This document shows, in pieces, positions 8,075-15,330 of a stretch of 28,065 nucleotides of DNA (its first letter is position 1; the number at the start of each line of letters is the position of its first letter). The notes beneath the pieces were generated by a model that was not told the DNA's origin, did not search any database, and saw nothing but the letters and a program-made list of their open reading frames with translations. A program made the position numbers and the translations under genes. Origin of the DNA: an uncultured Mycoplasmatota bacterium (GTDB taxonomy: Bacteria; Bacillota_I; Bacilli_A; RF39; UBA660); contig UWSL01000006.1 in the NCBI GenBank assembly GCA_900552975.1, positions 1 through 28,065 of the forward strand, given 5' to 3'.

Positions 8075-9073
8075 ATGGCTTTATTTGAAAGTTATGAAAG
8101 AAGAATAGATCAAATTAAACCAGTAATGGAAAAATATGGTATAAAAGATTTTGAAGACGCAAGAAATATTTGTAAAGAAAAAGGATTTGATCCTTATGAA
8201 ATAGTTAAAGGAGTTCAACCAATTTGCTTTGAAAATGCTTGTTGGGCTTATACATTAGGAGCAGCAATTGCTATCAAATCTAATCGTACAAAAGCTTATG
8301 AAGCTGCAGAAGCAATAGGTGAAGGTCTACAAGCTTTTTGTATTCCAGGTTCTGTTGCTGATGATCGTAAAGTTGGATTAGGACATGGAAATTTAGCATC
8401 TATGCTTTTAAAAGAAGAAACAAAATGCTTTGCTTTTTTAGCAGGACACGAATCATTTGCTGCTGCTGAAGGTGCTATTGGTATTGCTAAAAATGCTAAT
8501 AAAGTAAGAAAAGAACCACTAAAAGTAATTTTAAATGGTTTAGGAAAAGATGCTGCACAAATTATTTCTCGTATCAATGGATTTACTTATGTAAAAACTG
8601 ATTTCGATTTTTTTACTGGTAAAGTAAATGTTATTGAAGAAATAAAATACTCTGATGGAGAAAGAAGTAAAGTAAGATGCTATGGAGCAAACGACGTTCG
8701 CGAAGGTGTAGCTATCATGCATTTGGAAGGCGTTGATGTTTCAATTACTGGAAATTCAACAAATCCAACTCGTTTCCAACATCCAGTTGCTGGTACATAT
8801 AAAAAAGAATGTATTGAAATGGGAAAGAAATATTTCTCAGTAGCTTCTGGTGGCGGAACAGGCCGTACTTTACATCCAGATAATATGGCAGCTGGTCCAG
8901 CATCTTATGGTATGACTGATACTATGGGTAGAATGCATAGCGATGCTCAATTTGCAGGTTCATCTTCAGTACCTGCTCACGTAGAAATGATGGGCTTAAT
9001 CGGTATGGGTAATAACCCAATGGTAGGTGCTACTGTTTCAATCGCTGTTGCGGTAGAGGAAGCTTGTAAATAA
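8075..9073 (+). CDS. GGGtGRT-family protein of unknown function
   Basis: This 332-residue protein carries the defining string ASGGGTGRTLHPDN (motif GGGTGRT at 259-265) of the family named after it. Other visible conserved-looking features are Cys51 and Cys56 (QPICFENACWAYTLGAA), the Gly/His-rich GLGHGNLASMLL, GHESFAAAEGAIG, and the His/Met-rich tail with TDTMGRMHSDAQF and AHVEMMGLIGMGNNPMVGAT. There is no membrane segment, so it is probably cytoplasmic. The ATG at 8075 is preferred to the ATG at 8069 because AAGGAG at 8062-8067 is 7 bases upstream of 8075 and only 1 base from 8069. It follows the scaffold gene by 20 bases. The glycine-rich motif may bind a nucleotide or cofactor, and partnership with an Fe-S scaffold suggests metal or cluster chemistry; both points are inference. 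Confidence 0.9.
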   Translation: MALFESYERRIDQIKPVMEKYGIKDFEDARNICKEKGFDPYEIVKGVQPICFENACWAYTLGAAIAIKSNRTKAYEAAEAIGEGLQAFCIPGSVADDRKVGLGHGNLASMLLKEETKCFAFLAGHESFAAAEGAIGIAKNANKVRKEPLKVILNGLGKDAAQIISRINGFTYVKTDFDFFTGKVNVIEEIKYSDGERSKVRCYGANDVREGVAIMHLEGVDVSITGNSTNPTRFQHPVAGTYKKECIEMGKKYFSVASGGGTGRTLHPDNMAAGPASYGMTDTMGRMHSDAQFAGSSSVPAHVEMMGLIGMGNNPMVGATVSIAVAVEEACK

Positions 9074-9074
9074 G

Positions 9075-9097
9075 AGATGATATAAATCATCTTTTTT
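9075..9097 (+). terminator. Intrinsic terminator after the GGGtGRT gene
   Basis: AGATGAT (9075-9081) pairs with ATCATCT (9086-9092) around a four-base loop, followed directly by a run of T. Confidence 0.75.
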
Positions 9098-9171
9098 AAT
9101 TTTAAAGATAAATAGTTCTAGTCTTTTCTTCGTTTCATATATTTTATTATGAAAGCGAGGAAATAATAATT

Positions 9172-9432
9172 ATGGAAATACTTAAGGTATCTAGTAAATC
9201 AAATTCAAGTAAAGTTGCTGGAGCTATAGCTAATATATTTAGAGAAAAGGGTAGTGTCGAAATTCAAACTATTGGTGCTGGGTCTCTAAATCAAGCTATA
9301 AAAGCAATTTGTATTGCCCGTGGCTTTGTAGCTCCTAGTGGTGTCAACTTAGTCTGTATCCCAGCTTTTACTGACATTGAAATAGATGGATTAGAAAAAA
9401 CAGCAATAAAACTTATTGTAGAGGCCAAATAA
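9172..9432 (+). CDS. spoVS: Stage V sporulation protein S
   Basis: This 86-residue protein matches SpoVS over its full length: it opens MEILKVSSKSNSSKVAGAIA, has the Alba-like core VEIQTIGAGSLNQAIKAICIARGF, and ends with DIEIDGLEKTAIKLIVEAK. In Bacillus subtilis SpoVS affects the late stages of spore formation; the fold is nucleic-acid-binding Alba-like. The length is standard. GCGAGG lies 11 bases before the ATG. A dyad TTTCATA-N8-TATGAAA (9133-9139, 9148-9154) sits in the leader. It is a single-gene unit between two terminators. Its presence, with cotE in the same window, supports a spore-forming host. Confidence 0.96.
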   Translation: MEILKVSSKSNSSKVAGAIANIFREKGSVEIQTIGAGSLNQAIKAICIARGFVAPSGVNLVCIPAFTDIEIDGLEKTAIKLIVEAK

Positions 9433-9434
9433 CT

Positions 9435-9470
9435 AAAAAACGATATTGAATTTTCAAATATCGTTTTTTT
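9435..9470. terminator. Bidirectional terminator between spoVS and the lipoprotein gene
   Basis: AAAAAACGATATT (9435-9447) and AATATCGTTTTTT (9457-9469) form a 13-bp stem with A and T tracts on both sides. It serves the two convergent genes; the stop codon of the minus-strand gene lies at its edge. Confidence 0.88.
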
Positions 9471-9903
9471 ATTTACAAGAATAATTGCTATTTTCTAAAG
9501 CTTTTTGTGTCTCTTTATAATTTCCGTATTCATTATCAAATCCTAAAATTTTCATTTCTTCCTTAGAGAGATTACTTATTTTAGCGTTAATATTAACATT
9601 AATATTAGTCTTATCTTCTATAATCTTAAACTCAATTCCTTCTTTATTACTATATTCTTTAAAATCTTTTTTTAGTTCCGCAACTAATAAATTTCTATAA
9701 GTAATATTATTATTAGCAATTTCAAATACTAAAGAATTATTATAAGTTTCAACTTTGTTCTTATTAAACGTTACCTCAACTTTTTGAATTGTCTTAACTT
9801 TTTCATTTTCATCAGTTTTTATACATTCTAATTTTTTTTTATTACAACCTACACATAATAATAGAACTTCAAATAATATAAAATATTTAGTAATTCTTTT
9901 CAT
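9469..9903 (-). CDS. Small putative lipoprotein, DUF1307/YehR-like
   Basis: A 144-residue secreted protein: basic start MKRITKYF, a hydrophobic stretch, then LLLCVGC-NKKK, where Cys20 is a plausible lipidation site (position -3 is Cys rather than the usual Leu, so the lipobox is weak). The mature part is a beta/alpha domain with VKTIQKVEVTFNKNKV and a C-terminal Cys. This resembles DUF1307 (YehR-type) lipoproteins, whose role is unknown. The ATG at 9903 is chosen over a TTG at 9912 because AAGAGGT on the minus strand (9912-9918) is 8 bases before it. It is divergent from the ADP-ribosylglycohydrolase-like gene. Confidence 0.72.
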   Translation of the reverse strand: MKRITKYFILFEVLLLCVGCNKKKLECIKTDENEKVKTIQKVEVTFNKNKVETYNNSLVFEIANNNITYRNLLVAELKKDFKEYSNKEGIEFKIIEDKTNINVNINAKISNLSKEEMKILGFDNEYGNYKETQKALENSNYSCK

Positions 9904-9969
9904 AAAATTCAACCTCTTATGTCATTCATTTTAACATTCTCATTATTTAAAAGCAAACAAATAAGAATA

Positions 9970-9978
9970 TGGTATAAT
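9970..9978 (+). promoter_or_regulatory. Extended -10 promoter of the ADP-ribosylglycohydrolase-like gene
   Basis: TGGTATAAT (TGn-TATAAT) lies 25 bases before the ATG at 10003. Confidence 0.65.
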
Positions 9979-10002
9979 ATAAAAAAATAGAGTGGTGATA
10001 AT

Positions 10003-10929
10003 ATGACTAAAGTAGAAAATAGTTTTATAGGTTTTATAATAGGAGATGCCTTAGGCGTTCCTTTAGAATTTGAACCACGTGAAAATTTAATTAAAAATCC
10101 TGTTCTTGACATGATGAGTTATGGTCGCCATAACGTAAAAGGTGGAACTTGGTCTGCTAATACCTCTTTAATGCTTGCTACTATGGAATCAGTAATAAAT
10201 AAAAAAGCACTTGATTACTCAAATATGATGAAAAACTATGTCAGCTTTTTTAAAAGTCGCAAATATCTTGCTTGTGAAAGACCATTTGGCCTTAATCAAA
10301 ATGTCAAAAAAATCTTACGAGAATATCAAAAAAATAAAAAAATTAATGACATCAATAAACAAAGTACCGAAAATAGTTCATTAAAAAGATGTCTACCTAT
10401 AGCATTTTACGTTTATTATCATCATTATAGTGATAATGACATATATTCATGCATTAAAGAATTTTCTTCTTTAACTAATACTAACGAAATTGTTATTTTA
10501 GGTTGTTATCTTTACGTTCAATATTTAAACTTTCTTTTTCAAGGTAAAAATAAATTAGAAGCTTATCAATCTCTACAAGAAATCAATTTATCTTATTTTA
10601 AGGAAGAGACTTCAATGTATTATGAAAGAATATTAAAAGATAATATTGCTAATCTTGCTTTAAAAGAAATTAGTACATCTGATTATATAGTAGATACTTT
10701 AGAATCATCACTATGGATAATTTTAAATACCGATAGCTTTTCTGAGGCATTAGTTGGCGCTATAAACTTAGGGGGAGATACAGCATCTATTGGTTCTATT
10801 ACCGGCTCAATAGCTGGCTATATATATGCTTCAGATGAAGTCCCTGAAAGATGGTTAGATAAAATAAAACATTTTAATTATTTAGAACAAATAATTGAAG
10901 AGTATGAAAAAATATTAAAGACACAATAA
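10003..10929 (+). CDS. ADP-ribosylglycohydrolase-family protein with altered active site
   Basis: This 308-residue all-alpha protein belongs to the ADP-ribosylglycohydrolase (DraG/ARH) family, which removes ADP-ribose from proteins or other acceptors with two Mg2+ ions. The opening FIGFIIGDALGVPLEF and the closing AINLGGDTASIGSITGSIAG are family signatures, and the length is normal. However, the first metal motif, usually TWTDDT, reads TWSANT (Ser51, Ala52, Asn53). The second, usually GGDTDTI, reads GGDTASI (Asp259 kept; Ala261 and Ser262 instead of Asp and Thr). Five of the six usual metal ligands are thus changed, two of them conservatively (Thr to Ser). It is most likely a binding protein or pseudoenzyme; it may still bind ADP-ribose. 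Start set by GTGGTGAT before the ATG. It is transcribed alone, divergent from the lipoprotein gene. Confidence 0.88.
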   Translation: MTKVENSFIGFIIGDALGVPLEFEPRENLIKNPVLDMMSYGRHNVKGGTWSANTSLMLATMESVINKKALDYSNMMKNYVSFFKSRKYLACERPFGLNQNVKKILREYQKNKKINDINKQSTENSSLKRCLPIAFYVYYHHYSDNDIYSCIKEFSSLTNTNEIVILGCYLYVQYLNFLFQGKNKLEAYQSLQEINLSYFKEETSMYYERILKDNIANLALKEISTSDYIVDTLESSLWIILNTDSFSEALVGAINLGGDTASIGSITGSIAGYIYASDEVPERWLDKIKHFNYLEQIIEEYEKILKTQ

Positions 10930-10951
10930 TGTCAATTTTATTATTTTTTCT

Positions 10952-10979
10952 TTGCTGATTAAAATTATAATAGTATAAT
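10952..10979 (+). promoter_or_regulatory. Sigma-A-type promoter of pta
   Basis: TTGCTG at 10952-10957 and TATAAT at 10974-10979 with a 16-base spacer, 21 bases before the ATG. A second TATAAT overlaps at 10966-10971. Confidence 0.65.
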
Positions 10980-11000
10980 CAATATGAAAGAAGGTTATTT

Positions 11001-11993
11001 ATGAAATTCATAGAACAAATTATTAGTCGTGCTAAAAAAGACATGAAAACAATCGTTTTGCCAGAAACGATGGATCGTCGAACTCTAGAAGCTACTGAAA
11101 CAATTCTAAAAGAAAAAATTGCCAATATAATTTTAATTGGAGATGAAGAAGAGATAGCTAAAAAAGGCGAAGGATTAAATTTAGATGGAGCAACCATAAT
11201 TAATCCAGCTACTTCTGAATTAACAGAAGATTTAGCTAATAAATTATACGAACTAAGAAAAGAAAAAGGATTAACTAAAGAAGAAGCTCGTAATCTTTTA
11301 TTAAATGATTATATGTATTATGCTTGTATGCTGGTCAATGATAATAAAGCTGATGGCGCTGTATCAGGCGCTTGCCATTCTACAGCTAATACTTTACGTC
11401 CTGCTCTTCAAATTATTAAAACTGCACCTGGAACAAAACTTGTTTCAGCATTCTTCTTAATGGTTGTTCCTGATTGTGAATACGGGTACAATGGCACCTT
11501 TATTTTTGGTGACTCAGGTCTTGAACAAAATCCAGATCCTGAAAAATTGGCTGCTATTGCCGCTTCATCGTCAGAATCATTTAAACTATTAACTCAAGCT
11601 GAACCAATTACAGCTTTATTATCTCATTCTACTAAAGGTAGTGCTAAACATGCTGATGTTGATAAGGTAGTAGAAGCAGTTAAAATCGCCAAAGAAAAAT
11701 ATCCTGAATATAACATCGATGGTGAACTACAATTGGATGCTGCTATTGTTCCAAGTGTTGCTGCTTCAAAAGCCCCAGATTCAAAAGTGGCTGGTCATGC
11801 CAATGTTTTGATATTCCCAGATTTAGACGCCGGAAACATCGGTTATAAATTAGTTCAACGTCTTGCCAAAGCTGAAGCTTATGGTCCAATAACTCAAGGC
11901 ATAAGAAAACCAATAAATGATTTATCTAGAGGCTGTAGTGCTGAAGACATCGTAGGTGTTGTAGCTATTACTGCTGTTCAAGCTACAAAGTAA
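11001..11993 (+). CDS. pta: Phosphate acetyltransferase
   Basis: This 330-residue enzyme converts acetyl-CoA and phosphate to acetyl phosphate and CoA, the step before acetate kinase in acetate and ATP production. It is the short form (Pta/EutD type without N-terminal regulatory domains), typical of Bacillota. Visible family landmarks are TIVLPETMDRRTLEA, ADGAVSGACHSTANTLRPALQ, GDSGLEQNPDPEKLAAIA, LSHSTKGSAKH, ELQLDAAIVPSVAASKAP and the final FPDLDAGNIGYKLVQRLAKAEAYGPITQG with SRGCSAEDIVGVVAITA. GAAAGAAGG precedes the ATG. It has its own promoter and a strong terminator, so it is monocistronic. Acetate kinase is not in the window. Nothing unusual. Confidence 0.96.
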   Translation: MKFIEQIISRAKKDMKTIVLPETMDRRTLEATETILKEKIANIILIGDEEEIAKKGEGLNLDGATIINPATSELTEDLANKLYELRKEKGLTKEEARNLLLNDYMYYACMLVNDNKADGAVSGACHSTANTLRPALQIIKTAPGTKLVSAFFLMVVPDCEYGYNGTFIFGDSGLEQNPDPEKLAAIAASSSESFKLLTQAEPITALLSHSTKGSAKHADVDKVVEAVKIAKEKYPEYNIDGELQLDAAIVPSVAASKAPDSKVAGHANVLIFPDLDAGNIGYKLVQRLAKAEAYGPITQGIRKPINDLSRGCSAEDIVGVVAITAVQATK

Positions 11994-11995
11994 TA

Positions 11996-12038
11996 AAAAA
12001 AACAATTTTAGAATTTTATTTCTAAAATTGTTTTTTTA
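11996..12038. terminator. Bidirectional terminator between pta and the tail-anchored protein gene
   Basis: AACAATTTTAGAA (12001-12013) pairs with TTCTAAAATTGTT (12020-12032); A-rich on the left and T-rich on the right, so it works for both convergent genes. The minus-strand stop codon (12036-12038) lies in its T tract. Confidence 0.88.
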
Positions 12039-13361
12039 TTTAACAAGTAAATAACAAACTACAGCTAAAGATAATAAAGCAGCAGTTACTAACATAACAA
12101 TAATTAATATCTTCGTTTTAATATAACCACTATTAATATTTGGTTTTTGCAAAATTAATTTGTTAACATTGGAATTTACTTCTTGCAACTGATTATTATC
12201 CTTCTTTATTTTTTCATTCTTCTCTTGCATTTCATAAAATTTATTTAATTCTTTATTTTGATTTCTATTTAATGTTCCGTCTTCAGCTACTTCGAAAACC
12301 TCTATCATATGTTTAAACATATTTAATATTCTTTGTAAATCAGGTAATAAATAGTCTTCATATAGCATTAATTTTTCAAGATATCCATTAAACAAACCAA
12401 TTTCGTATTCTTCCTTTTGCGTATATTCATCTTCGCTATTTATTAAATTACTAAATTCTTCAAAAGATATAAGATTAATAATTTTGAATTCGTCAACTTC
12501 ATTATTAACAAAAGAATCTCTATCATTATTTGAACTTTGTTGATTTTGTATTTCTTCGCGTTTCTCCGTTTCCTCATGGTTATGAGTAGGAACAGAGTCT
12601 GTCATTGTTCTTTTTATTTCTGCATTTGCAAAATTTTCTTGAATCAAATTACCTTCACGATCTCTTTTATATGAAGAAATTGTATGATCATTACTTATAA
12701 GAATGTCTTCTTCTACATTTCCTACTGCAAAATTTCTATCATTACGATGTTGCTCATCAAAATTTCTAATTTTATTATTAAAGTCTTCGTTTGTTTTAGA
12801 ATCCCTTGCTAAATCATAAGTATCAGTCAAATGAATTTTTTTGAATTTTCTTTCTAAAAAATTACACAATTCCTCAGGACTAAGAGTAGAAGTATTACAA
12901 ACATTATTTATAAATTCATCCATATCATCGAAAGATTCATGACGTTCATTAACATAAACGTTATCTTTGCCAAAACTATCTACCACATGAATATATTGCT
13001 TTTCTCTTCCAAGCTGATCAAATTTTTTAAAAGTCTGAGCAAATAACTGATTACTTTTATTACTTTGAAAAGTTGCTTGTTGTTTTTTACTATCATTCAT
13101 CATCTTTATTTTAGAGTTAATTAACAAAGCATGAAGTTCTATTATAGTGAATACATCTTCACTATTTAAACTATTGATATTATTAATTAAAGGCAACTCA
13201 TCAGTCATTAATTCACCTATGGAAAAGTTAGAAATATCAATTGTTTTTCCTTCATAAAATAATAAATTGCCTTTATTTGAAATATCCATTAAATTTGGAT
13301 TCTTTTCTTGCAATTTTTTTAATGCATATTCATTTAATTTCATAAAATCTCTTTTTTCCAT
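12036..13361 (-). CDS. Tail-anchored acidic protein of unknown function
   Basis: I do not recognise this 441-residue protein. There is no signal peptide. One membrane helix lies at the very end (KILIIVMLVTAALLSLAVVCYLLV, about 24 residues), so the bulk probably faces the cytoplasm and is held by a C-terminal tail anchor. The N-terminal 180 residues look folded (ISNFSIGELMTDELPL; HVVDSFGKDNVYVNERHESFDDMDEFI); the middle (about 190-300) is polar, Asn/Glu/Asp-rich and likely disordered; residues 310-410 look helical and could form a coiled coil. The ATG at 13361 is preferred to an upstream ATG at 13412 because GGTGAT stands right before it; the longer version would add a hydrophobic stretch lacking a ribosome site. 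It runs divergently from sufB. Function unknown. Confidence 0.7.
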   Translation of the reverse strand: MEKRDFMKLNEYALKKLQEKNPNLMDISNKGNLLFYEGKTIDISNFSIGELMTDELPLINNINSLNSEDVFTIIELHALLINSKIKMMNDSKKQQATFQSNKSNQLFAQTFKKFDQLGREKQYIHVVDSFGKDNVYVNERHESFDDMDEFINNVCNTSTLSPEELCNFLERKFKKIHLTDTYDLARDSKTNEDFNNKIRNFDEQHRNDRNFAVGNVEEDILISNDHTISSYKRDREGNLIQENFANAEIKRTMTDSVPTHNHEETEKREEIQNQQSSNNDRDSFVNNEVDEFKIINLISFEEFSNLINSEDEYTQKEEYEIGLFNGYLEKLMLYEDYLLPDLQRILNMFKHMIEVFEVAEDGTLNRNQNKELNKFYEMQEKNEKIKKDNNQLQEVNSNVNKLILQKPNINSGYIKTKILIIVMLVTAALLSLAVVCYLLVK

Positions 13362-13428
13362 TTTATTATCACCATACAATACAAATATAGCAAAAAAAAT
13401 AAATATTTTCAAATTATTATAATTATTG

Positions 13429-13434
13429 TATAAT
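13429..13434 (+). promoter_or_regulatory. Probable -10 element of sufB
   Basis: TATAAT at 13429-13434, 16 bases before the ATG at 13451. The leader is very short and the -35 region is not convincing. The ribosome site is only GTGAT. Confidence 0.45.
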
Positions 13435-13450
13435 ATATACCGTGATTATT

Positions 13451-14743
13451 ATGAAAAAAGAACTAAATGAACAATTTGTTATTGATTTATCAAAAAAAAA
13501 AGGTGAACCAGAATGGATGCTCGAATTTCGTTTAAAAGCATTTGCTAAATTTCAAGAATTAGAAAACCCTAATTTTGGTCCTGAAATTGATATTGATTTT
13601 TCTAAAATTAATTATTATAAAGACAATAAAAGTAAATTAACTAATGATTGGGATCGTGTAAATTGTAGTATTCGAAATACCTTTGATGATTTAGGAGTAA
13701 TTGATGCTGAAAATAAGTATTTAGGTGGAGTAACTAATCAATTTGAAAGTGAAGTAGTTTATCACAATCAGACTGTTGGCAACGATATTATCTTTACTTC
13801 AACTGACGATGCCTTACAAAAATATCCTGAGTTATTTAAAAAATATTTTAATAGCTTAGTAAACTATGCTGAAAATAAATATACTGCTTTAAATGGTGCT
13901 GTTTGGAGTGGAGGATCGTTTATTTATATTCCCAAAAAGGTTAAACTTGATCGTCCTTTGCAAAGCTATTTTCGAATTCAATCAGAAAGCTTAGGTCAAT
14001 TTGAACGTACTATTATAATTGTTGATGATGGGGCTGATCTAAGTTATATTGAAGGATGTACTGCTCCAACGTACAGTCAAACGTCACTTCATGCTGGAGT
14101 TGTTGAAATTTTTGTTGGTAAAAATGCTCATTGTCGTTATTCAACGATTCAAAATTGGTCAACTGATGTATATAATTTAGTAACAAAACGTGCCATTGTT
14201 GATGCACATGGCCAAATGGAGTGGGTTGATGGTAATATTGGTAGTAAAGTAACTATGAAATATCCATCATGTATTTTAAATGGTGAAGGCGCAGTAGGAA
14301 ATTCTATAAGTATTGCATATGCCAAAGAAGGTCAACAACTTGATGCTGGTGCTAAAATGATTCATTTAGCTCCAAACACCAAAAGCAATATCATTAGTAA
14401 ATCAATTGCTAGCAAAGGTGGTGTTAGTAACTATCGAGGCACGACACGTATTGCTAAAAATGCTACAAATAGCGAAGCTAAAATCAAATGTGATACTATC
14501 ATATTAGATGATCTTTCTAAAAGCGATACATTTCCTAAAAATATTGTTGCTAACCAAAGCTCTAGCTTAGAGCACGAAGCTACTATATCTAAAGTTAGCG
14601 AAGAAAAGCTTTTCTATTTAACTAGTAAAGGTTTAAGTGAAGATAGTGCTAAAGAGCTATTAATAATGGGATTTGTTTCTGATTTTAAAAAAGAATTGCC
14701 AATGGAGTATGCTGTCGAGTTAAATCGTTTATTAAAAGAATAA
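13451..14743 (+). CDS. sufB: Fe-S cluster assembly protein SufB
   Basis: This 430-residue protein is the SufB scaffold of the SUF iron-sulfur assembly complex. It begins with GEPEWMLEFRLKAFAKFQ, has the beta-helix core with AVWSGGSFIYIPKKVKLDRPLQSYFR, and ends with KCDTIILDD, SSLEHEATISKVSEEKLFYL and KGLSEDSAKELLIMGF. Cys347 and His375 have the same spacing (28) as the cluster-building Cys405 and His433 of E. coli SufB. In most Bacillota sufB closes a sufCDSUB operon; here neither sufC, sufD, sufS nor sufU is nearby and the gene is flanked by unrelated genes. The ATG at 13451 is preferred to a GTG at 13442, which itself forms part of the GTGAT ribosome site. Confidence 0.93.
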   Translation: MKKELNEQFVIDLSKKKGEPEWMLEFRLKAFAKFQELENPNFGPEIDIDFSKINYYKDNKSKLTNDWDRVNCSIRNTFDDLGVIDAENKYLGGVTNQFESEVVYHNQTVGNDIIFTSTDDALQKYPELFKKYFNSLVNYAENKYTALNGAVWSGGSFIYIPKKVKLDRPLQSYFRIQSESLGQFERTIIIVDDGADLSYIEGCTAPTYSQTSLHAGVVEIFVGKNAHCRYSTIQNWSTDVYNLVTKRAIVDAHGQMEWVDGNIGSKVTMKYPSCILNGEGAVGNSISIAYAKEGQQLDAGAKMIHLAPNTKSNIISKSIASKGGVSNYRGTTRIAKNATNSEAKIKCDTIILDDLSKSDTFPKNIVANQSSSLEHEATISKVSEEKLFYLTSKGLSEDSAKELLIMGFVSDFKKELPMEYAVELNRLLKE

Positions 14744-14761
14744 AAAATACTAAAAAAATTT

Positions 14762-14797
14762 AAAACACTTCTAAAAGGAAAGAATAGAAGTGTTTTT
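14762..14797 (+). terminator. Intrinsic terminator after sufB
   Basis: AAAACACTTCT (14762-14772) pairs with AGAAGTGTTTT (14786-14796), followed by more T. Confidence 0.88.
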
Positions 14798-14875
14798 TTA
14801 CTCAAAAAAATAAAATTATCTGGGTAAATTTAAAAAATAATATCATAAAAAAAATGAAAATACTTTTTTCCTCAT

Positions 14876-14904
14876 TTGCTTAAAAATTAGTTCCTTGTTA
14901 TCAT
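14876..14904 (+). promoter_or_regulatory. Sigma-A-type promoter of ssb
   Basis: TTGCTT at 14876-14881, 17-base spacer, TGTTATCAT with -10 TATCAT at 14899-14904. Upstream (14801-14870) is A-tract-rich DNA that could act as a UP element or curve. Confidence 0.65.
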
Positions 14905-14925
14905 TGCAAACGAAAGGAGGAAAAA

Positions 14926-15267
14926 ATGTTAAATCAAGTTGTTCTAGTCGGTAGACTTACTGACGATCCCCAAGTCATAACTACTGAGAATGGCAAAAAA
15001 GTTTCAACCATTGTCCTTGCTGTTCAAAGAACTTTTAAAAACCAAGATGGTTTATATGAAACAGACTTCATACGATGTATTCTTTGGAATGCTATAGCAT
15101 CAAGTACCTGTGAATATTGTCATAAAGGTGACATAGTCGGCTTAAAAGGTCGTTTGCAAACCAGTAATTATCAAACTGAGGATGGTACCAAAAAATATGT
15201 TACAGAAGTAATCGCTGAAAAAGTGACTTTCCTAAGTGGAAATAAAAATCAAGAAGAAAAAGAATAA
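14926..15267 (+). CDS. ssb: Single-stranded DNA-binding protein, short form
   Basis: This 113-residue protein is the OB-fold domain of bacterial SSB: MLNQVVLVGRLTDDPQV, VLAVQRTF, DFIRCILWNAIAS, KGDIVGLKGRLQTSNYQTEDG, KYVTEVIAEKVTFL. It coats single-stranded DNA during replication and repair. It ends soon after the fold (NQEEKE) and lacks both the flexible linker and the acidic DDDIPF-type tip that recruits partner proteins. It may therefore be a secondary SSB, as in competence-type SsbB, rather than the main one. A perfect AAAGGAGG lies before the ATG. It stands alone and converges on an unknown gene. Confidence 0.93.
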   Translation: MLNQVVLVGRLTDDPQVITTENGKKVSTIVLAVQRTFKNQDGLYETDFIRCILWNAIASSTCEYCHKGDIVGLKGRLQTSNYQTEDGTKKYVTEVIAEKVTFLSGNKNQEEKE

Positions 15268-15288
15268 AAAAAGGTAGAAAACTACCTA
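15267..15288 (-). terminator. Terminator of the minus-strand gene at 15331-16314
   Basis: AGGTAG (15272-15277) and CTACCT (15282-15287) form a small hairpin. Read on the minus strand it is followed by TTTTTT, so it serves the minus-strand gene; on the plus strand there is no T run. Confidence 0.6.
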
Positions 15289-15330
15289 AAATTGCCAAAA
15301 TAATAAAAGAAAAAATATTATTAAATCACC

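Noticed and set aside
8296..8722. Two minus-strand frames inside the GGGtGRT gene
   Set aside because: They overlap a well-supported gene fully, and have no ribosome site or recognisable product.
14013..14207. Gln/His/Leu-rich minus-strand frame within sufB
   Set aside because: Codon-shadow artefact of an AT-rich gene.
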